64,000 bases of DNA from Neobacillus sp. PS3-12 (GCF_030915385.1 NZ_CP133268.1:4314001-4378000); one strand, 5' to 3'; shown: positions 1 to 8,482, numbered from the stretch's first letter. Notes: generated from the sequence alone by a model not told the origin. Made by a program: numbers and translations.

Positions 1-1
1 G

Positions 2-112
2 CTTAAATCACTCGGCAACTACTTAACTAATGTATATGCCATTTCTGGAGCAACGATTCTGGGAGACGGCCAAGTTGCGCTAATCATAGACTGCAATGCA
101 CTCATAAAATAG
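2..112 (+). CDS. cheA: CheA chemotaxis histidine kinase, C-terminal end (partial)
   Basis: This is the last 36 codons of a gene that begins before the window. The translated tail (SLGNYLTNVYAISG, then GDGQVALIIDCNALIK) matches the end of the CheW-like P5 domain of Bacillus CheA almost residue for residue. CheA is the cytoplasmic histidine kinase that phosphorylates CheY and CheB in receptor arrays. It is followed 42 bases later by cheW, as in B. subtilis, so both belong to the fla/che operon. Only the receptor-coupling end can be judged. Confidence 0.93.
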   Translation, partial: LKSLGNYLTNVYAISGATILGDGQVALIIDCNALIK

Positions 113-154
113 CAAAAATATTAGAGGAAAAGTTGTAATCGAGGAGTGAACGGT

Positions 155-610
155 ATGGGGGAACGCTTGAATTCTGAACTTAAAATCATTGTCTTCCAAT
201 TAAACGAAAAAGAATATGCAATTCCTGTGGAACAGGTCCGCTCAATTGAAAAAATTCAGCATATTACAAGGGTACCGAGAACTGCACCCTTTATAAAAGG
301 TGTCATTAATCTCCGCGGTGTGGTAACACCAATTGTTGACCTTAGAATTCGCTTTGGCTTGGACCAAATCGACTATCATGACCATACAAGAATCATTATT
401 GCCGTACTAGAGGATATTGAAGTAGGATTAATTGTCGATGCAGCTAACGACGTTATGGATATTAAGGAGGATTCAATTGACCCCCCTCCTGAAATCGTTA
501 GCGGAACGGAGGCAGAATATATAAAAGGTGTAGTTAAAATAGGAAAGCGATTATTGATTTTACTAGATCTGGAAAAAGTGCTTAATGAAATAAAACTGGA
601 AGGATATTAG
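155..610 (+). CDS. cheW: CheW chemotaxis coupling protein
   Basis: A 151-residue CheW-like SH3-fold protein that couples methyl-accepting chemotaxis receptors to CheA. The family signature VEQVRSIEKIQHITRVP and the block FIKGVINLRGVVTPIVDLR are present. A GTG at 146 is in frame, but ATG 155 is preferred because GAGGAG at 141-146 sits 8 bases before it and would overlap the earlier start. Length is normal for the family. It lies between cheA and cheC in the fla/che operon. Confidence 0.96.
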   Translation: MGERLNSELKIIVFQLNEKEYAIPVEQVRSIEKIQHITRVPRTAPFIKGVINLRGVVTPIVDLRIRFGLDQIDYHDHTRIIIAVLEDIEVGLIVDAANDVMDIKEDSIDPPPEIVSGTEAEYIKGVVKIGKRLLILLDLEKVLNEIKLEGY

Positions 611-621
611 GGTAAAAGGCG

Positions 622-1254
622 ATGGCATTTGAAGATCAAATTTCCTCCTTACATCTTGATTTTTTAAAGGAGATTGGAAATATTGGGGCAGGTCACGCTG
701 CGACCGCTCTTTCCCAGCTGTTAAATAAAAAAATCCAAATGAATGTTCCGAAAGTTGAAATTGTCAGTTTCGATGAAATGGTCGAATTGGCGGGCGGTTC
801 GGAACAGATCGTAGCCAGCGTTTTTTTACGCATTGAAGGTGATATTCCAGGGAGCATGTTTTTCATCCTTCCCCTTGATGATGCGGCACATTTTATTGGG
901 AAAATGATTGGTGACCCTCAGTATTCTTTATCAGAACCACCTTATAATGAGTTGGGCCTTTCAGCCCTGCAAGAGTTAGGAAATATTTTATGTGGTTCTT
1001 ACTTAACAGCACTCGCAGATTTCACAAACCTTTCGTTACATCCGTCCGTGCCGGCACTCGGAATTGATATGGTTGGGGCCATTATCAGTTTCGGCTTAAT
1101 TGAACAATCCCAAGTCAGTGATCATGTTATTGTCATCGATACAGCGATAAATGATGAGGATGCATTCACGACAAAAAGCGTTCGGGGTCACTTCTTTTTA
1201 TTACCGGATCCTGATTCGTTTCAAACCCTATTTACAATATTAGGAGTAAGCTAA
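622..1254 (+). CDS. cheC: CheC CheY-P phosphatase
   Basis: A 210-residue CheC/FliY-family protein that removes phosphate from CheY-P during adaptation. Both ExxN phosphatase centres are visible: Glu17/Asn20 in LKEIGNIGAGH and Glu118/Asn121 in ALQELGNILCGSY. CheC works with CheD, encoded immediately downstream and separated by two bases, so translation is probably coupled. The spacing of the two motifs matches the B. subtilis protein. Confidence 0.96.
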   Translation: MAFEDQISSLHLDFLKEIGNIGAGHAATALSQLLNKKIQMNVPKVEIVSFDEMVELAGGSEQIVASVFLRIEGDIPGSMFFILPLDDAAHFIGKMIGDPQYSLSEPPYNELGLSALQELGNILCGSYLTALADFTNLSLHPSVPALGIDMVGAIISFGLIEQSQVSDHVIVIDTAINDEDAFTTKSVRGHFFLLPDPDSFQTLFTILGVS

Positions 1255-1256
1255 AA

Positions 1257-1753
1257 ATGTCGGATGAAATATATGTTGAAAAAGTTGGCATTGCCGATAT
1301 GCGGTTTGTAAAAGCTCCCGATCGGATTCGGACCTCCGGTTAGGATCCTGTGTTGGTCTTGTTATTTATGATTTTGATAAAAAAATTGCTGGCCTTGCCC
1401 ATGTGATGCTGCCAGAATCCTCGTTATCAAAAGTAACTGAATTTAATCCTGCAAAATACGCTGATACCGCAGTAGAAGTGCTTGTTTCCAAGTTGCTTAC
1501 ATTTGGAGCAAGAAGATTTACCCTAAAAGCCAAAATGGCCGGGGGAGCACAAATGTTTCAATTTGCGACAAATAATGAAATGATGCGGATCGGGCCAAGA
1601 AATGTGGATGCCATAAAAAGAGAATTAGAACGTCTCAAGATTCCATTAATAAGTGAAGACATCGGCGGAAATAGCGGCAGGACCATTGAATTTGATCCAA
1701 GCCAGGGGTTATTATTCATAAAAACAATCCATCAAGGAACAAAACAAATATAG
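1257..1753 (+). CDS. cheD: CheD receptor glutamine deamidase (apparent frameshift)
   Basis: CheD deamidates receptor glutamines and activates CheC. The start is ATG 1257, just after a TAGGAG ribosome site in the end of cheC. The first frame reads SDEIYVEKVGIADMRF to KAPDRIRTSG and hits TAG at 1341-1343. The next frame continues at 1340 with LGSCVG, which holds the catalytic Cys, then AHVMLP with the catalytic His. One base appears lost at about 1338-1340. Restoring it gives about 165 residues, the family's normal length. A sequencing error is the simplest explanation; a real cheD mutation is possible. Confidence 0.88.
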
Positions 1754-1802
1754 GTTTCGGCTTTTACCAGGATGACTTTGATATGCAGGGAGGTAAACTA
1801 CT

Positions 1803-2570
1803 ATGGCAGTGGCAGCTACATCGGAAGAACAATTAAACTGGCAAAAATGGATGAATTCCCGAGATTCTGATTCAGGAAATTATCTAATGAAAAAATATTT
1901 GCCGCTTGTATCCTACCATGTACAACGAATTTCAGTCAGTTTACCAAAAAGTGTTTCCAGAGAAGAATTGCGCAGCTCTGGCATGTTAGGACTATATGAT
2001 GCACTCGAGAAATTTGACCAATCAAGAGATTTGAAATTCGATACATATGCATCTTTCCGAATAAGAGGGGCAATTTTAGATGGTTTAAGAAAAGAAGATT
2101 GGCTGCCTAGGAATACGAGAGATAAAGCGAAAAAAGTTGATGCAGCAATTGAAAAACTCGAACAGCAAAAGATGGGGCAGGTCAGTATTTCAGAAATTGC
2201 AGGGGAATTAAACATGACCGAAGATGAAGTATATACAACCATGAATGAACAGTTTTTTGCCAATATCTTATCAATGGATGAACAGCCATTAGAAACGGAC
2301 GAAAAAGAGAACCATATCTTTACTTTAAGAGATAAAAAGGCAGAAATACCAGAAGAAGCAGTTGTTAAACAAGAGTTGATGAATGAACTTGCTGCTACCA
2401 TCGAAGACCTATCAGAAAAAGAGCAATTAATTATCAGTCTCTTTTACCAAGAGGAGTTAACATTAACCGAAATTGGAAAAGTGTTAAATCTATCAACTTC
2501 AAGAATTTCACAAATTCATTCAAAAGCCCTTTTTAAGCTTCGGCATTCATTAGAAAAAATCATTCATTAA
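1803..2570 (+). CDS. sigD: Sigma-D, flagellar/motility sigma factor
   Basis: A 255-residue FliA/SigD-type sigma-70 factor that directs transcription of flagellin, autolysin and chemotaxis genes. Region 2 (KSVSREELRSSGMLGLYDAL, then FDTYASFRIRGAILDGLR) and the region 4 helix-turn-helix (LTLTEIGKVLNLSTSRISQ) are intact. GGGAGG at about 1789-1794 precedes ATG 1803. It sits near the promoter-distal end of the fla/che operon, where distance from the promoter limits its expression in B. subtilis. Confidence 0.97.
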   Translation: MAVAATSEEQLNWQKWMNSRDSDSGNYLMKKYLPLVSYHVQRISVSLPKSVSREELRSSGMLGLYDALEKFDQSRDLKFDTYASFRIRGAILDGLRKEDWLPRNTRDKAKKVDAAIEKLEQQKMGQVSISEIAGELNMTEDEVYTTMNEQFFANILSMDEQPLETDEKENHIFTLRDKKAEIPEEAVVKQELMNELAATIEDLSEKEQLIISLFYQEELTLTEIGKVLNLSTSRISQIHSKALFKLRHSLEKIIH

Positions 2571-2585
2571 GAAAAGAAGGAAAAC

Positions 2586-3191
2586 ATGACCACATTCTTA
2601 TTAACCATCAGCCTCCTTTTAAATGGAATTTCTATCTATTTTATTTTTATTTTATATTCAAGACAAAACCGCTTACTAGAGGTTGAGAAATCACAAGAAA
2701 GCCTTAAAAAAGAAATTGAAAATGAGATATCAGCTTTTCTTTTTGAAATGAAAGAAGAAAACGAAGAATTTATTAAACGATTTCAACAATTACAAAAGAC
2801 ACCGCTTCAGAGTGAAAATCCAACAGGCCATATATTACATTCAGAACAAAAAAAAGATTTACCTGACAGTCCCGTTTCTGCTCCCACTGATGAATTAAAT
2901 ACAAAGGATTGGGAAGTAGCAGCGGCCAGAAGTTTTAAAAAGCAAGCAGTTAAGGTCTATCAAAAGACCATTGCCGACCAAGAAGAGAGTCCGGCAACAG
3001 GAAAAGAAACTGCAAAACAGGCGGAAAATCAAACTGAGCAGCATTCTGACATCGATAATGAGGAAATATACAGAAATTTATTAATCAATCAGGTTAAGAT
3101 CCTCTTGAACCAAGGTTTTACGATTGATGATATTGCCAAAAAGTTAAACAAGGGAAAAACTGAGATCGAGCTATTACTGAAATTTGGTTAG
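2586..3191 (+). CDS. swrB: SwrB/YlxL-type flagellar activation protein
   Basis: A 201-residue membrane-anchored protein in the SwrB (YlxL) position behind sigD. Residues 1-25 form one hydrophobic segment. A charged coiled-coil follows (about 30-75), then a variable Glu/Gln/Lys-rich linker. The conserved tail at about 165-201 reads LLINQVKILLNQGFTIDDIA and resembles a small helix-turn-helix. In B. subtilis SwrB helps activate the flagellar export apparatus and raises sigma-D activity. The linker is longer than in the 167-residue B. subtilis protein. Position and N-/C-terminal pattern support the call; overall sequence is divergent. Confidence 0.82.
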   Translation: MTTFLLTISLLLNGISIYFIFILYSRQNRLLEVEKSQESLKKEIENEISAFLFEMKEENEEFIKRFQQLQKTPLQSENPTGHILHSEQKKDLPDSPVSAPTDELNTKDWEVAAARSFKKQAVKVYQKTIADQEESPATGKETAKQAENQTEQHSDIDNEEIYRNLLINQVKILLNQGFTIDDIAKKLNKGKTEIELLLKFG

Positions 3192-3207
3192 AATGATAAA
3201 TATTCAC

Positions 3208-3236
3208 TTGAATGTTAATGTTCAATATGCTATATT
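3208..3236 (+). promoter_or_regulatory. Sigma-A-type promoter for rpsB
   Basis: TTGAAT at 3208-3213 and TATATT at 3231-3236 are separated by 17 bases, close to the vegetative consensus. Transcription would start near 3243, giving a leader of about 105 bases before rpsB. Confidence 0.75.
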
Positions 3237-3254
3237 ATTTGATGGTGTTAAAAA

Positions 3255-3325
3255 CACACGCTCATGGATTTGAACAGTAGGTGCTGTTGGTAAACAGTTT
3301 CTGTCAAAAGTGAGATGAGCGGAGG
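3255..3325 (+). ncRNA. Candidate structured leader of rpsB mRNA
   Basis: An outer 7-bp stem (CGCTCAT 3259-3265 with ATGAGCG 3315-3321) encloses two small hairpins: AACAG 3273-3277 with CTGTT 3284-3288, and ACAG 3294-3297 with CTGT 3301-3304. This multibranch structure ends just before the ribosome site. Ribosomal protein operons often use such leaders for autoregulation, so binding by S2 is a reasonable inference. I have not matched it to a named RNA family. Confidence 0.55.
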
Positions 3326-3349
3326 AAAACAAACCTAGGAGGAAACAAA

Positions 3350-4060
3350 ATGTCAGTTATTTCTATGAAGCAATTGCTTGAAGCTGGTGTACACTTTGGA
3401 CACCAAACACGCCGCTGGAACCCTAAGATGAAGAAATATATCTTCACTGAGCGTAACGGCATCTACATCATCGACCTTCAAAAAACTGTTAAAAAGGTTG
3501 AAGAAGCATACAATTGGGTAAAAGAACTTTCTGCTAACGGTGGTACAATGCTTTTCGTTGGTACAAAGAAGCAAGCTCAAGACTCAGTTAAAGAAGAAGC
3601 TATTCGTTCTGGTATGTACTATGTAAACCACCGCTGGTTAGGTGGAACTTTAACAAACTTTGAAACCATTCAAAAGCGTATCGGCCGTCTTAAAGATATC
3701 GAAAGAATGGCTGAAGATGGAACTTTTGAAGTACTTCCTAAAAAAGAAGTTGTTCAATTAAGGAAAGAACAAGAACGTCTTGAGAAATTCCTAGGCGGAA
3801 TTAAAGATATGAAAAAGCTTCCAGATGCTCTTTTCATTGTTGACCCTCGCAAAGAGCGCATCGCTGTTGCTGAAGCTCATAAATTGAACATTCCAATCGT
3901 AGGTATTGTTGATACAAACTGCGATCCAGATGAAATCGATGTTGTTATTCCTGCAAACGACGATGCAATTCGTGCTGTTAAATTATTAACAGGTAAAATG
4001 GCAGATGCTATTTTAGAAGCGAAACAAGGCGAAGAAGTTGCAGAAGTAGCTGCTCAATAA
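3350..4060 (+). CDS. rpsB: 30S ribosomal protein S2
   Basis: S2 of the small subunit, 236 residues, the usual length. It opens with MSVISMKQLLEAGVHFGHQT and contains the signatures RRWNPKMKKYIFTERNG and PIVGIVDTNCDPDEIDVVIP. AGGAGG precedes ATG 3350. S2 binds late to the 30S subunit and helps recruit S1-like functions at the mRNA exit. Codon use is strongly biased, as expected for a highly expressed gene. It is followed by a terminator and tsf. Confidence 0.98.
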   Translation: MSVISMKQLLEAGVHFGHQTRRWNPKMKKYIFTERNGIYIIDLQKTVKKVEEAYNWVKELSANGGTMLFVGTKKQAQDSVKEEAIRSGMYYVNHRWLGGTLTNFETIQKRIGRLKDIERMAEDGTFEVLPKKEVVQLRKEQERLEKFLGGIKDMKKLPDALFIVDPRKERIAVAEAHKLNIPIVGIVDTNCDPDEIDVVIPANDDAIRAVKLLTGKMADAILEAKQGEEVAEVAAQ

Positions 4061-4085
4061 GGGATATTCTGCTAGAAACACATAA

Positions 4086-4124
4086 AAAGGTGATAAGAGG
4101 GAACACCCTTTATCACCTTTTTTT
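4086..4124 (+). terminator. Intrinsic terminator between rpsB and tsf
   Basis: AAAGGTGATAA (4086-4096) pairs with TTATCACCTTT (4110-4120), with an inner GGG/CCC pairing, and a T-run follows. It probably lowers the amount of tsf relative to rpsB transcript. Confidence 0.88.
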
Positions 4125-4264
4125 AAAGATTGTTTAGATTAGCTTATTTTGGCAAAGATATGGTGTAGAATACATAGGAACTTGGAAAAGTGGAAGCCTG
4201 GTTAGCGAAGTCCACTAGTCGCTGGGCCGCTTGCGCTGGACAATTAAAAGGAGGATGTGTAATT

Positions 4265-5146
4265 ATGGCAATTACTGCCCAAATGGTAAAAGAACTACGT
4301 GAAAAAACTGGTGCTGGAATGATGGATTGTAAAAAGGCCTTGCAAGAAACTGATGGTGATATGGACAAAGCGATTGATTTCCTTCGTGAAAAAGGTATTG
4401 CAAAAGCTGCGAAAAAATCAGACCGTATTGCTGCAGAAGGAATCACTAACATTCAAACAGAAGGTAATGACGCTGTTATTCTTGAAGTAAACTCTGAGAC
4501 AGACTTCGTTGCTAAAAATGAAGGCTTCCAAACACTTGTTAAAGAATTGGCACAGCATCTATTGAAAAACAAACCAACTGACGTTGATGCAGCATTGGCT
4601 CAAACAATGGAAAATGGCACAACTGTTGCAGATCATATCAACGCTGCAATTGCAAAAATCGGTGAGAAACTTTCCCTTCGCCGTTTCACTGTACTATCAA
4701 AAACTGATAATGATGCATTTGGTGCATACTTACACATGGGCGGCCGCATCTCTGTCTTAACTGTTCTCGAAGGTACAATAGATGCCGATGCTGCAAAAGA
4801 TGTATCTATGCATATCGCTGCATTAAATCCTAAATACGTTTCACGTGATCAAGTTTCACAAGAAGAAGTTGAACATGAGCGTCAAGTATTGACTCAACAA
4901 GCTCTTAATGAAGGTAAACCTGAAAAGATTGTTGCTAAAATGGTTGAAGGTCGTTTAGGAAAATATTTCGAAGATGTATGTGTGCTTGACCAGGCATTCG
5001 TTAAAAACCCTGACCAAAAGGTTCGTCAATTCGTTGAATCTAAAGGTGCTAAGATTCGTGAGTTCGTTCGCTATGAAGTTGGCGAAGGATTAGAAAAGCG
5101 TGAAGAAAACTTTGCGGAAGAAGTTATGAATCAAATCAAAAAATAA
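4265..5146 (+). CDS. tsf: Elongation factor Ts
   Basis: EF-Ts, the guanine nucleotide exchange factor for EF-Tu, 293 residues. The N-terminal UBA-like domain reads MAITAQMVKELREKTGAGMM and DCKKALQETDGDMDKAID. The EF-Tu contact motif TDFVAKNEGF is present. ATG 4265 is chosen because GGAGG lies just upstream; an in-frame upstream ATG at 4190 falls in the leader and has no ribosome site. It forms the usual rpsB-tsf-pyrH-frr cluster. Confidence 0.98.
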   Translation: MAITAQMVKELREKTGAGMMDCKKALQETDGDMDKAIDFLREKGIAKAAKKSDRIAAEGITNIQTEGNDAVILEVNSETDFVAKNEGFQTLVKELAQHLLKNKPTDVDAALAQTMENGTTVADHINAAIAKIGEKLSLRRFTVLSKTDNDAFGAYLHMGGRISVLTVLEGTIDADAAKDVSMHIAALNPKYVSRDQVSQEEVEHERQVLTQQALNEGKPEKIVAKMVEGRLGKYFEDVCVLDQAFVKNPDQKVRQFVESKGAKIREFVRYEVGEGLEKREENFAEEVMNQIKK

Positions 5147-5224
5147 TAAATTGCATTGTAATAAGCAAACATGGGGAACACATCGTGTTCCCTATTTTTA
5201 AAGAAATTACATATGGAGGTTCTT

Positions 5225-5950
5225 ATGAGCAGCCCTAAATACAAACGCGTTGTATTAAAATTAAGTGGAGAAGCACTTGCAGGAGAATCAAGCTTTGGGA
5301 TTAATCCTGCAGTAATTAAATCCATAGCAGGTCAAGTTAAAGAAATAGCCGAGCTAGGTGTAGAAGTTGCTGTTGTTGTTGGAGGCGGAAATATCTGGCG
5401 TGGGAAAACTGGCAGCGAAATGGGGATGGACAGAGCCACTGCGGATTATATGGGTATGCTTGCAACTGTAATGAATTCATTAGCCATGCAGGACAGTCTT
5501 GAGCAATTAGGGATTGAAACTCGTGTTCAAACCTCTATTGAGATGCGTCAGGTTGCGGAGCCATATATTAGACGAAGAGCGATCCGCCATCTAGAGAAAA
5601 AACGTGTTATTATTTTTGCTGCAGGTACCGGAAATCCTTATTTCTCAACGGATACAACTGCTGCATTAAGAGCGGCTGAAATTGAAGCGGACGTTATTTT
5701 AATGGCAAAAAATAATGTTGACGGTGTATACTCTGCTGACCCTCGCCTTGACAGTAATGCAACCAAATATGATCAACTTTCATATCTTGATGTTATCAAA
5801 GAAGGATTGGCGGTTATGGATTCAACTGCTTCATCACTTTGTATGGATAATGATATTCCGCTTATTGTATTCTCTATTATGGAGCAAGGCAATATTAAGC
5901 GGGCCGTTCTTGGTGAAAAAATTGGAACAATTGTAAGGGGGAAAAAGTAA
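5225..5950 (+). CDS. pyrH: Uridylate kinase (UMP kinase)
   Basis: Bacterial hexameric UMP kinase of the amino-acid-kinase fold, converting UMP to UDP, 241 residues. Motifs include YKRVVLKLSGEALAG at the N-terminus, VVVGGGNIWRG for phosphate binding, and DGVYSADPR. ATG 5225 is favoured because GGAGG at 5215-5219 is well spaced; an in-frame ATG at 5171 would add 18 unlikely residues. Its TAA overlaps the frr start by one base, indicating coupling. Confidence 0.97.
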   Translation: MSSPKYKRVVLKLSGEALAGESSFGINPAVIKSIAGQVKEIAELGVEVAVVVGGGNIWRGKTGSEMGMDRATADYMGMLATVMNSLAMQDSLEQLGIETRVQTSIEMRQVAEPYIRRRAIRHLEKKRVIIFAAGTGNPYFSTDTTAALRAAEIEADVILMAKNNVDGVYSADPRLDSNATKYDQLSYLDVIKEGLAVMDSTASSLCMDNDIPLIVFSIMEQGNIKRAVLGEKIGTIVRGKK

Positions 5951-6507
5951 TGCCAAAGCAAGTGATTGCCAATACAAAAGAAAAAATGAAAAAAGCGATC
6001 CAAGCCTTTACTCGTGAGCTCGCAACGATTCGAGCAGGTAAAGCAAGTGCCTCATTGCTAGACAGAGTTACGCTTGATTATTATGGTGCCCCTACTCCGG
6101 TAAACCAACTAGCAGGGATTAGTACTCCGGAAGCTCGCCTGCTCGTGATTCAGCCATACGATAAATCGATTCTTGGTGATATTGAAAAGGCGATTCTAAA
6201 ATCTGATCTTGGGTTGAATCCATCAAATGATGGTTCCATTATTCGGATTTCGATTCCTCAATTAACAGAGGAACGCCGTAAGGAACTTGTTAAAGTTATC
6301 AAAAAAGAATCAGAAGAAGCAAAGGTAGCCATTCGTAACATTCGTCGTGACGGGAATGACGATCTTAAAAAACTCGAAAAAAACGGTGAAATTACAGAGG
6401 ATGCTTTAAGAGGCTATTCTGATGACATCCAAAAAGTAACAGACGAACATATAGCTAAAATTGATCAAATAACAAAAGATAAAGAAAAAGAACTAATGGA
6501 AGTTTAA
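5950..6507 (+). CDS. frr: Ribosome recycling factor
   Basis: RRF, 185 residues, which with EF-G splits post-termination ribosomes. The family blocks FTRELATIRAGKAS, YYGAPTPVNQLA and IRNIRRDGND are all present. The three-helix bundle with a short hinge domain is of standard length. The start ATG shares its A with the pyrH stop, so the two genes are translationally coupled. Confidence 0.98.
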   Translation: MPKQVIANTKEKMKKAIQAFTRELATIRAGKASASLLDRVTLDYYGAPTPVNQLAGISTPEARLLVIQPYDKSILGDIEKAILKSDLGLNPSNDGSIIRISIPQLTEERRKELVKVIKKESEEAKVAIRNIRRDGNDDLKKLEKNGEITEDALRGYSDDIQKVTDEHIAKIDQITKDKEKELMEV

Positions 6508-6512
6508 TGCAG

Positions 6513-6536
6513 ACCCTCTTTTTAGGGGGTTTTTTC
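6513..6536 (+). terminator. Weak intrinsic terminator after frr
   Basis: ACCCTC (6513-6518) pairs with GGGGGT (6525-6530), including one G-U pair, and a T-run follows. Confidence 0.6.
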
Positions 6537-6654
6537 TCTTTTTACAATTTCCGTCATGAACTTTCCCTGAGGGATTGTCAAACGGCGAGTTTACTAATTC
6601 TTTTCTTAATTTGTCATACATAAGTTAATTAATAGAGATATCTTTTTTCTTTTT

Positions 6655-6696
6655 TGGTATGATAGTCTCATGTGAAAATTATTTACATTCTATAAT
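6655..6696 (+). promoter_or_regulatory. Candidate promoter elements upstream of uppS
   Basis: An extended -10 (TGGTATGAT, 6655-6663) and a separate TATAAT (6691-6696) lie in the 245-base gap before uppS. Neither has a good -35 at 17 bases. One of them probably drives the uppS-cdsA-dxr-rseP set. Confidence 0.45.
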
Positions 6697-6726
6697 CGGG
6701 CAAGTAATCTTTTTTCGGAGGAAGAA

Positions 6727-6759
6727 ATGAACATTACTGGAGGAGCACTGTTATGTTAA
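6727..6759 (+). CDS. Possible 10-codon leader minigene overlapping uppS start
   Basis: ATG 6727 follows a strong GGAGGAAG (6717-6724) and encodes MNITGGALLC, ending in TAA 6757-6759. That stop overlaps the first codons of uppS (ATG 6753), and the uppS ribosome site GGAGGA (6739-6744) lies inside the minigene. Ribosomes finishing the minigene could reinitiate on uppS. It may equally be a chance start beside a duplicated ribosome site. Confidence 0.35.
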   Translation: MNITGGALLC

Positions 6760-7535
6760 ATAGAATAAAGCTTTGGAAGAAACCAAATCCCTCTTCCCCA
6801 CTCCGAGACAGAATAGAACAAATCAAAAAAGCTGCCATTCCAGAACATGTAGCCATTATTATGGATGGAAATGGCAGATGGGCAAAAAAGAGAGCGTTAC
6901 CCCGAATTGCCGGGCATCACGAGGGAATGAAAGTAGTCCGCAATACAACAAAGCTGGCAAACCAACTTGGGATTAAAGTTCTGACATTATATGCTTTTTC
7001 TACAGAAAACTGGAAAAGGCCAAAAATGGAAGTAGATTATCTCATGAAGCTGCCAGAGGAATTTTTAGGGACCTTTCTTCCAGAATTAGTTGAGGAAAAT
7101 GTACAAGTCAAAATGATCGGATATAAAGATCAGCTACCTTTACATACACTTCATGCCATTGAAAAAGCGATAGAGGACACGAAAGGCAATGACGGCCTCA
7201 TTTTAAATTTTGCCCTTAATTATGGAAGTAGAGCGGAGATTATTGACGCAGTCAAGCACGTCTTAAAAGATTGTAAAAGTGGTATAATGAATGAGAGTGA
7301 ATTAGACGAGAGTCTTTTTTCTTCGTATTTAATGACTTCGAAATTGGCTGACCCAGACCTATTAATCCGCACAAGTGGAGAGATTCGGTTAAGCAACTTT
7401 ATGTTATGGCAGTTGGCTTATACTGAATTTTGGTTTACAGAAGTATTATGGCCTGATTTTAGTGATGAACACTTAATTGAAGCAGTCGAAGCATTCCAAA
7501 AACGACAGAGGCGTTTTGGCGGTGTGAAAGGCTAA
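6753..7535 (+). CDS. uppS: Undecaprenyl diphosphate synthase (cis-prenyltransferase)
   Basis: Makes C55 undecaprenyl diphosphate from FPP and IPP, the lipid carrier for wall synthesis; 260 residues. The catalytic Asp38 lies in VAIIMDGNGRWAKK. Other signatures are YAFSTENWKRP and, near the C-terminus, RTSGEIRLSNFMLWQLAY. GGAGGA precedes ATG 6753. It heads a membrane and isoprenoid cluster with cdsA and dxr. Confidence 0.97.
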   Translation: MLNRIKLWKKPNPSSPLRDRIEQIKKAAIPEHVAIIMDGNGRWAKKRALPRIAGHHEGMKVVRNTTKLANQLGIKVLTLYAFSTENWKRPKMEVDYLMKLPEEFLGTFLPELVEENVQVKMIGYKDQLPLHTLHAIEKAIEDTKGNDGLILNFALNYGSRAEIIDAVKHVLKDCKSGIMNESELDESLFSSYLMTSKLADPDLLIRTSGEIRLSNFMLWQLAYTEFWFTEVLWPDFSDEHLIEAVEAFQKRQRRFGGVKG

Positions 7536-7632
7536 ACTAAAATCTTGTTTGGTGCTGTGTATTGGGTTCCTTTTGCGATACCACATTTAGGGGTTTTTAG
7601 CAAAAGAACGTTTAAAAAGGTGTTGAATAATA

Positions 7633-8421
7633 GTGAAGACAAGAATTACAACAGCAATCGTAGCAGCAGCTCTATTCTTGCCAATCGTTTTTTATGGAGG
7701 CTTTCCAGTCGTTTTACTATCGTATCTGCTTGCAACCATTGGTTTATATGAATTATTAAAAATGCGCAAGTTGAACAATTTTTCAATCTCTGGATTGCTT
7801 TCATTTTTATTGCTTTGGGTTATTCTATTACCAAGTCAATATGAAAATATTTTAGCTGAAATTCATTATTCGAAAATGGAAATAAGTATTGCGATTATCT
7901 TGTTGCTTTTAACTTATACAGTTATTACGAAAAATCGCTATACATTTGATGATGCTGCGTTTTCCGTATTGGCGGTTGTTTATGTAGGAATAGGTTTTTA
8001 TTTCTTTGTGGAAACCCGCCAAGCAGGCCTTGTCTATATTTTTTATTCGTTGTTTATGATATGGGCTACTGATTCGGGTGCGTATTTTATTGGAAAATCA
8101 ATGGGCAAGACAAAACTCTGGCCGGACATTAGTCCAAATAAAACTGTCGAAGGTTCAATTGGCGGGATTATCTGTGCAATGATCATTGCTGCGTTGTTTG
8201 TTTTTTTTACAAATATTCATGTAACCCTGTGGTGGCTGCTCGGAACTACCATTATTCTTTCGGCATTTGGTCAACTGGGTGATTTGGTTGAATCAGCATT
8301 TAAACGCCATTTTAATGTGAAGGATTCAGGTAAGATATTACCGGGACACGGCGGGATTCTTGACCGTTTTGACAGCTTATTATTTGTTTGGCCTTTATTG
8401 CATTTTTTTCATATTATTTAA
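7633..8421 (+). CDS. cdsA: Phosphatidate cytidylyltransferase (CDP-DAG synthase)
   Basis: An integral membrane enzyme of 262 residues that forms CDP-diacylglycerol from phosphatidate and CTP. Several hydrophobic helices are visible. The signature region holds ATDSGAYFIGKSMGK, then SPNKTVEGSIGG, then GDLVESAFKRHFNVKDSG and HGGILDRFDS. The start is GTG 7633 behind AAAAGGTG, giving the typical N-terminal helix MKTRITTAIVAAALFLP. PgsA, encoded about 48 kb downstream, uses its product. Confidence 0.96.
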   Translation: MKTRITTAIVAAALFLPIVFYGGFPVVLLSYLLATIGLYELLKMRKLNNFSISGLLSFLLLWVILLPSQYENILAEIHYSKMEISIAIILLLLTYTVITKNRYTFDDAAFSVLAVVYVGIGFYFFVETRQAGLVYIFYSLFMIWATDSGAYFIGKSMGKTKLWPDISPNKTVEGSIGGIICAMIIAALFVFFTNIHVTLWWLLGTTIILSAFGQLGDLVESAFKRHFNVKDSGKILPGHGGILDRFDSLLFVWPLLHFFHII

Positions 8422-8434
8422 ACAAAACTTTTTC

Positions 8435-8482
8435 AGTGTCTAGCGGTTAGTGTACTTCGCTAAAAGTGAGCTTACGCTTTTC
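8435..8482 (+). repeat. Short relative of the 27.5-kb intergenic repeat
   Basis: The segment shares TAGTGTACTTCGC and the ending GCTTnCGCTTTT with the larger element at 27.5-27.7 kb. It looks like a cut-down copy of the same intergenic family, placed just before dxr. Confidence 0.6.

Noticed and set aside
1913..2401. Minus-strand ORF inside sigD
   Set aside because: Fully antisense to the conserved sigma factor, low complexity and without a ribosome site.
5171..5224. Longer N-terminus for PyrH from ATG 5171
   Set aside because: The extension is not found in UMP kinases and has no ribosome site, whereas ATG 5225 has a good one.
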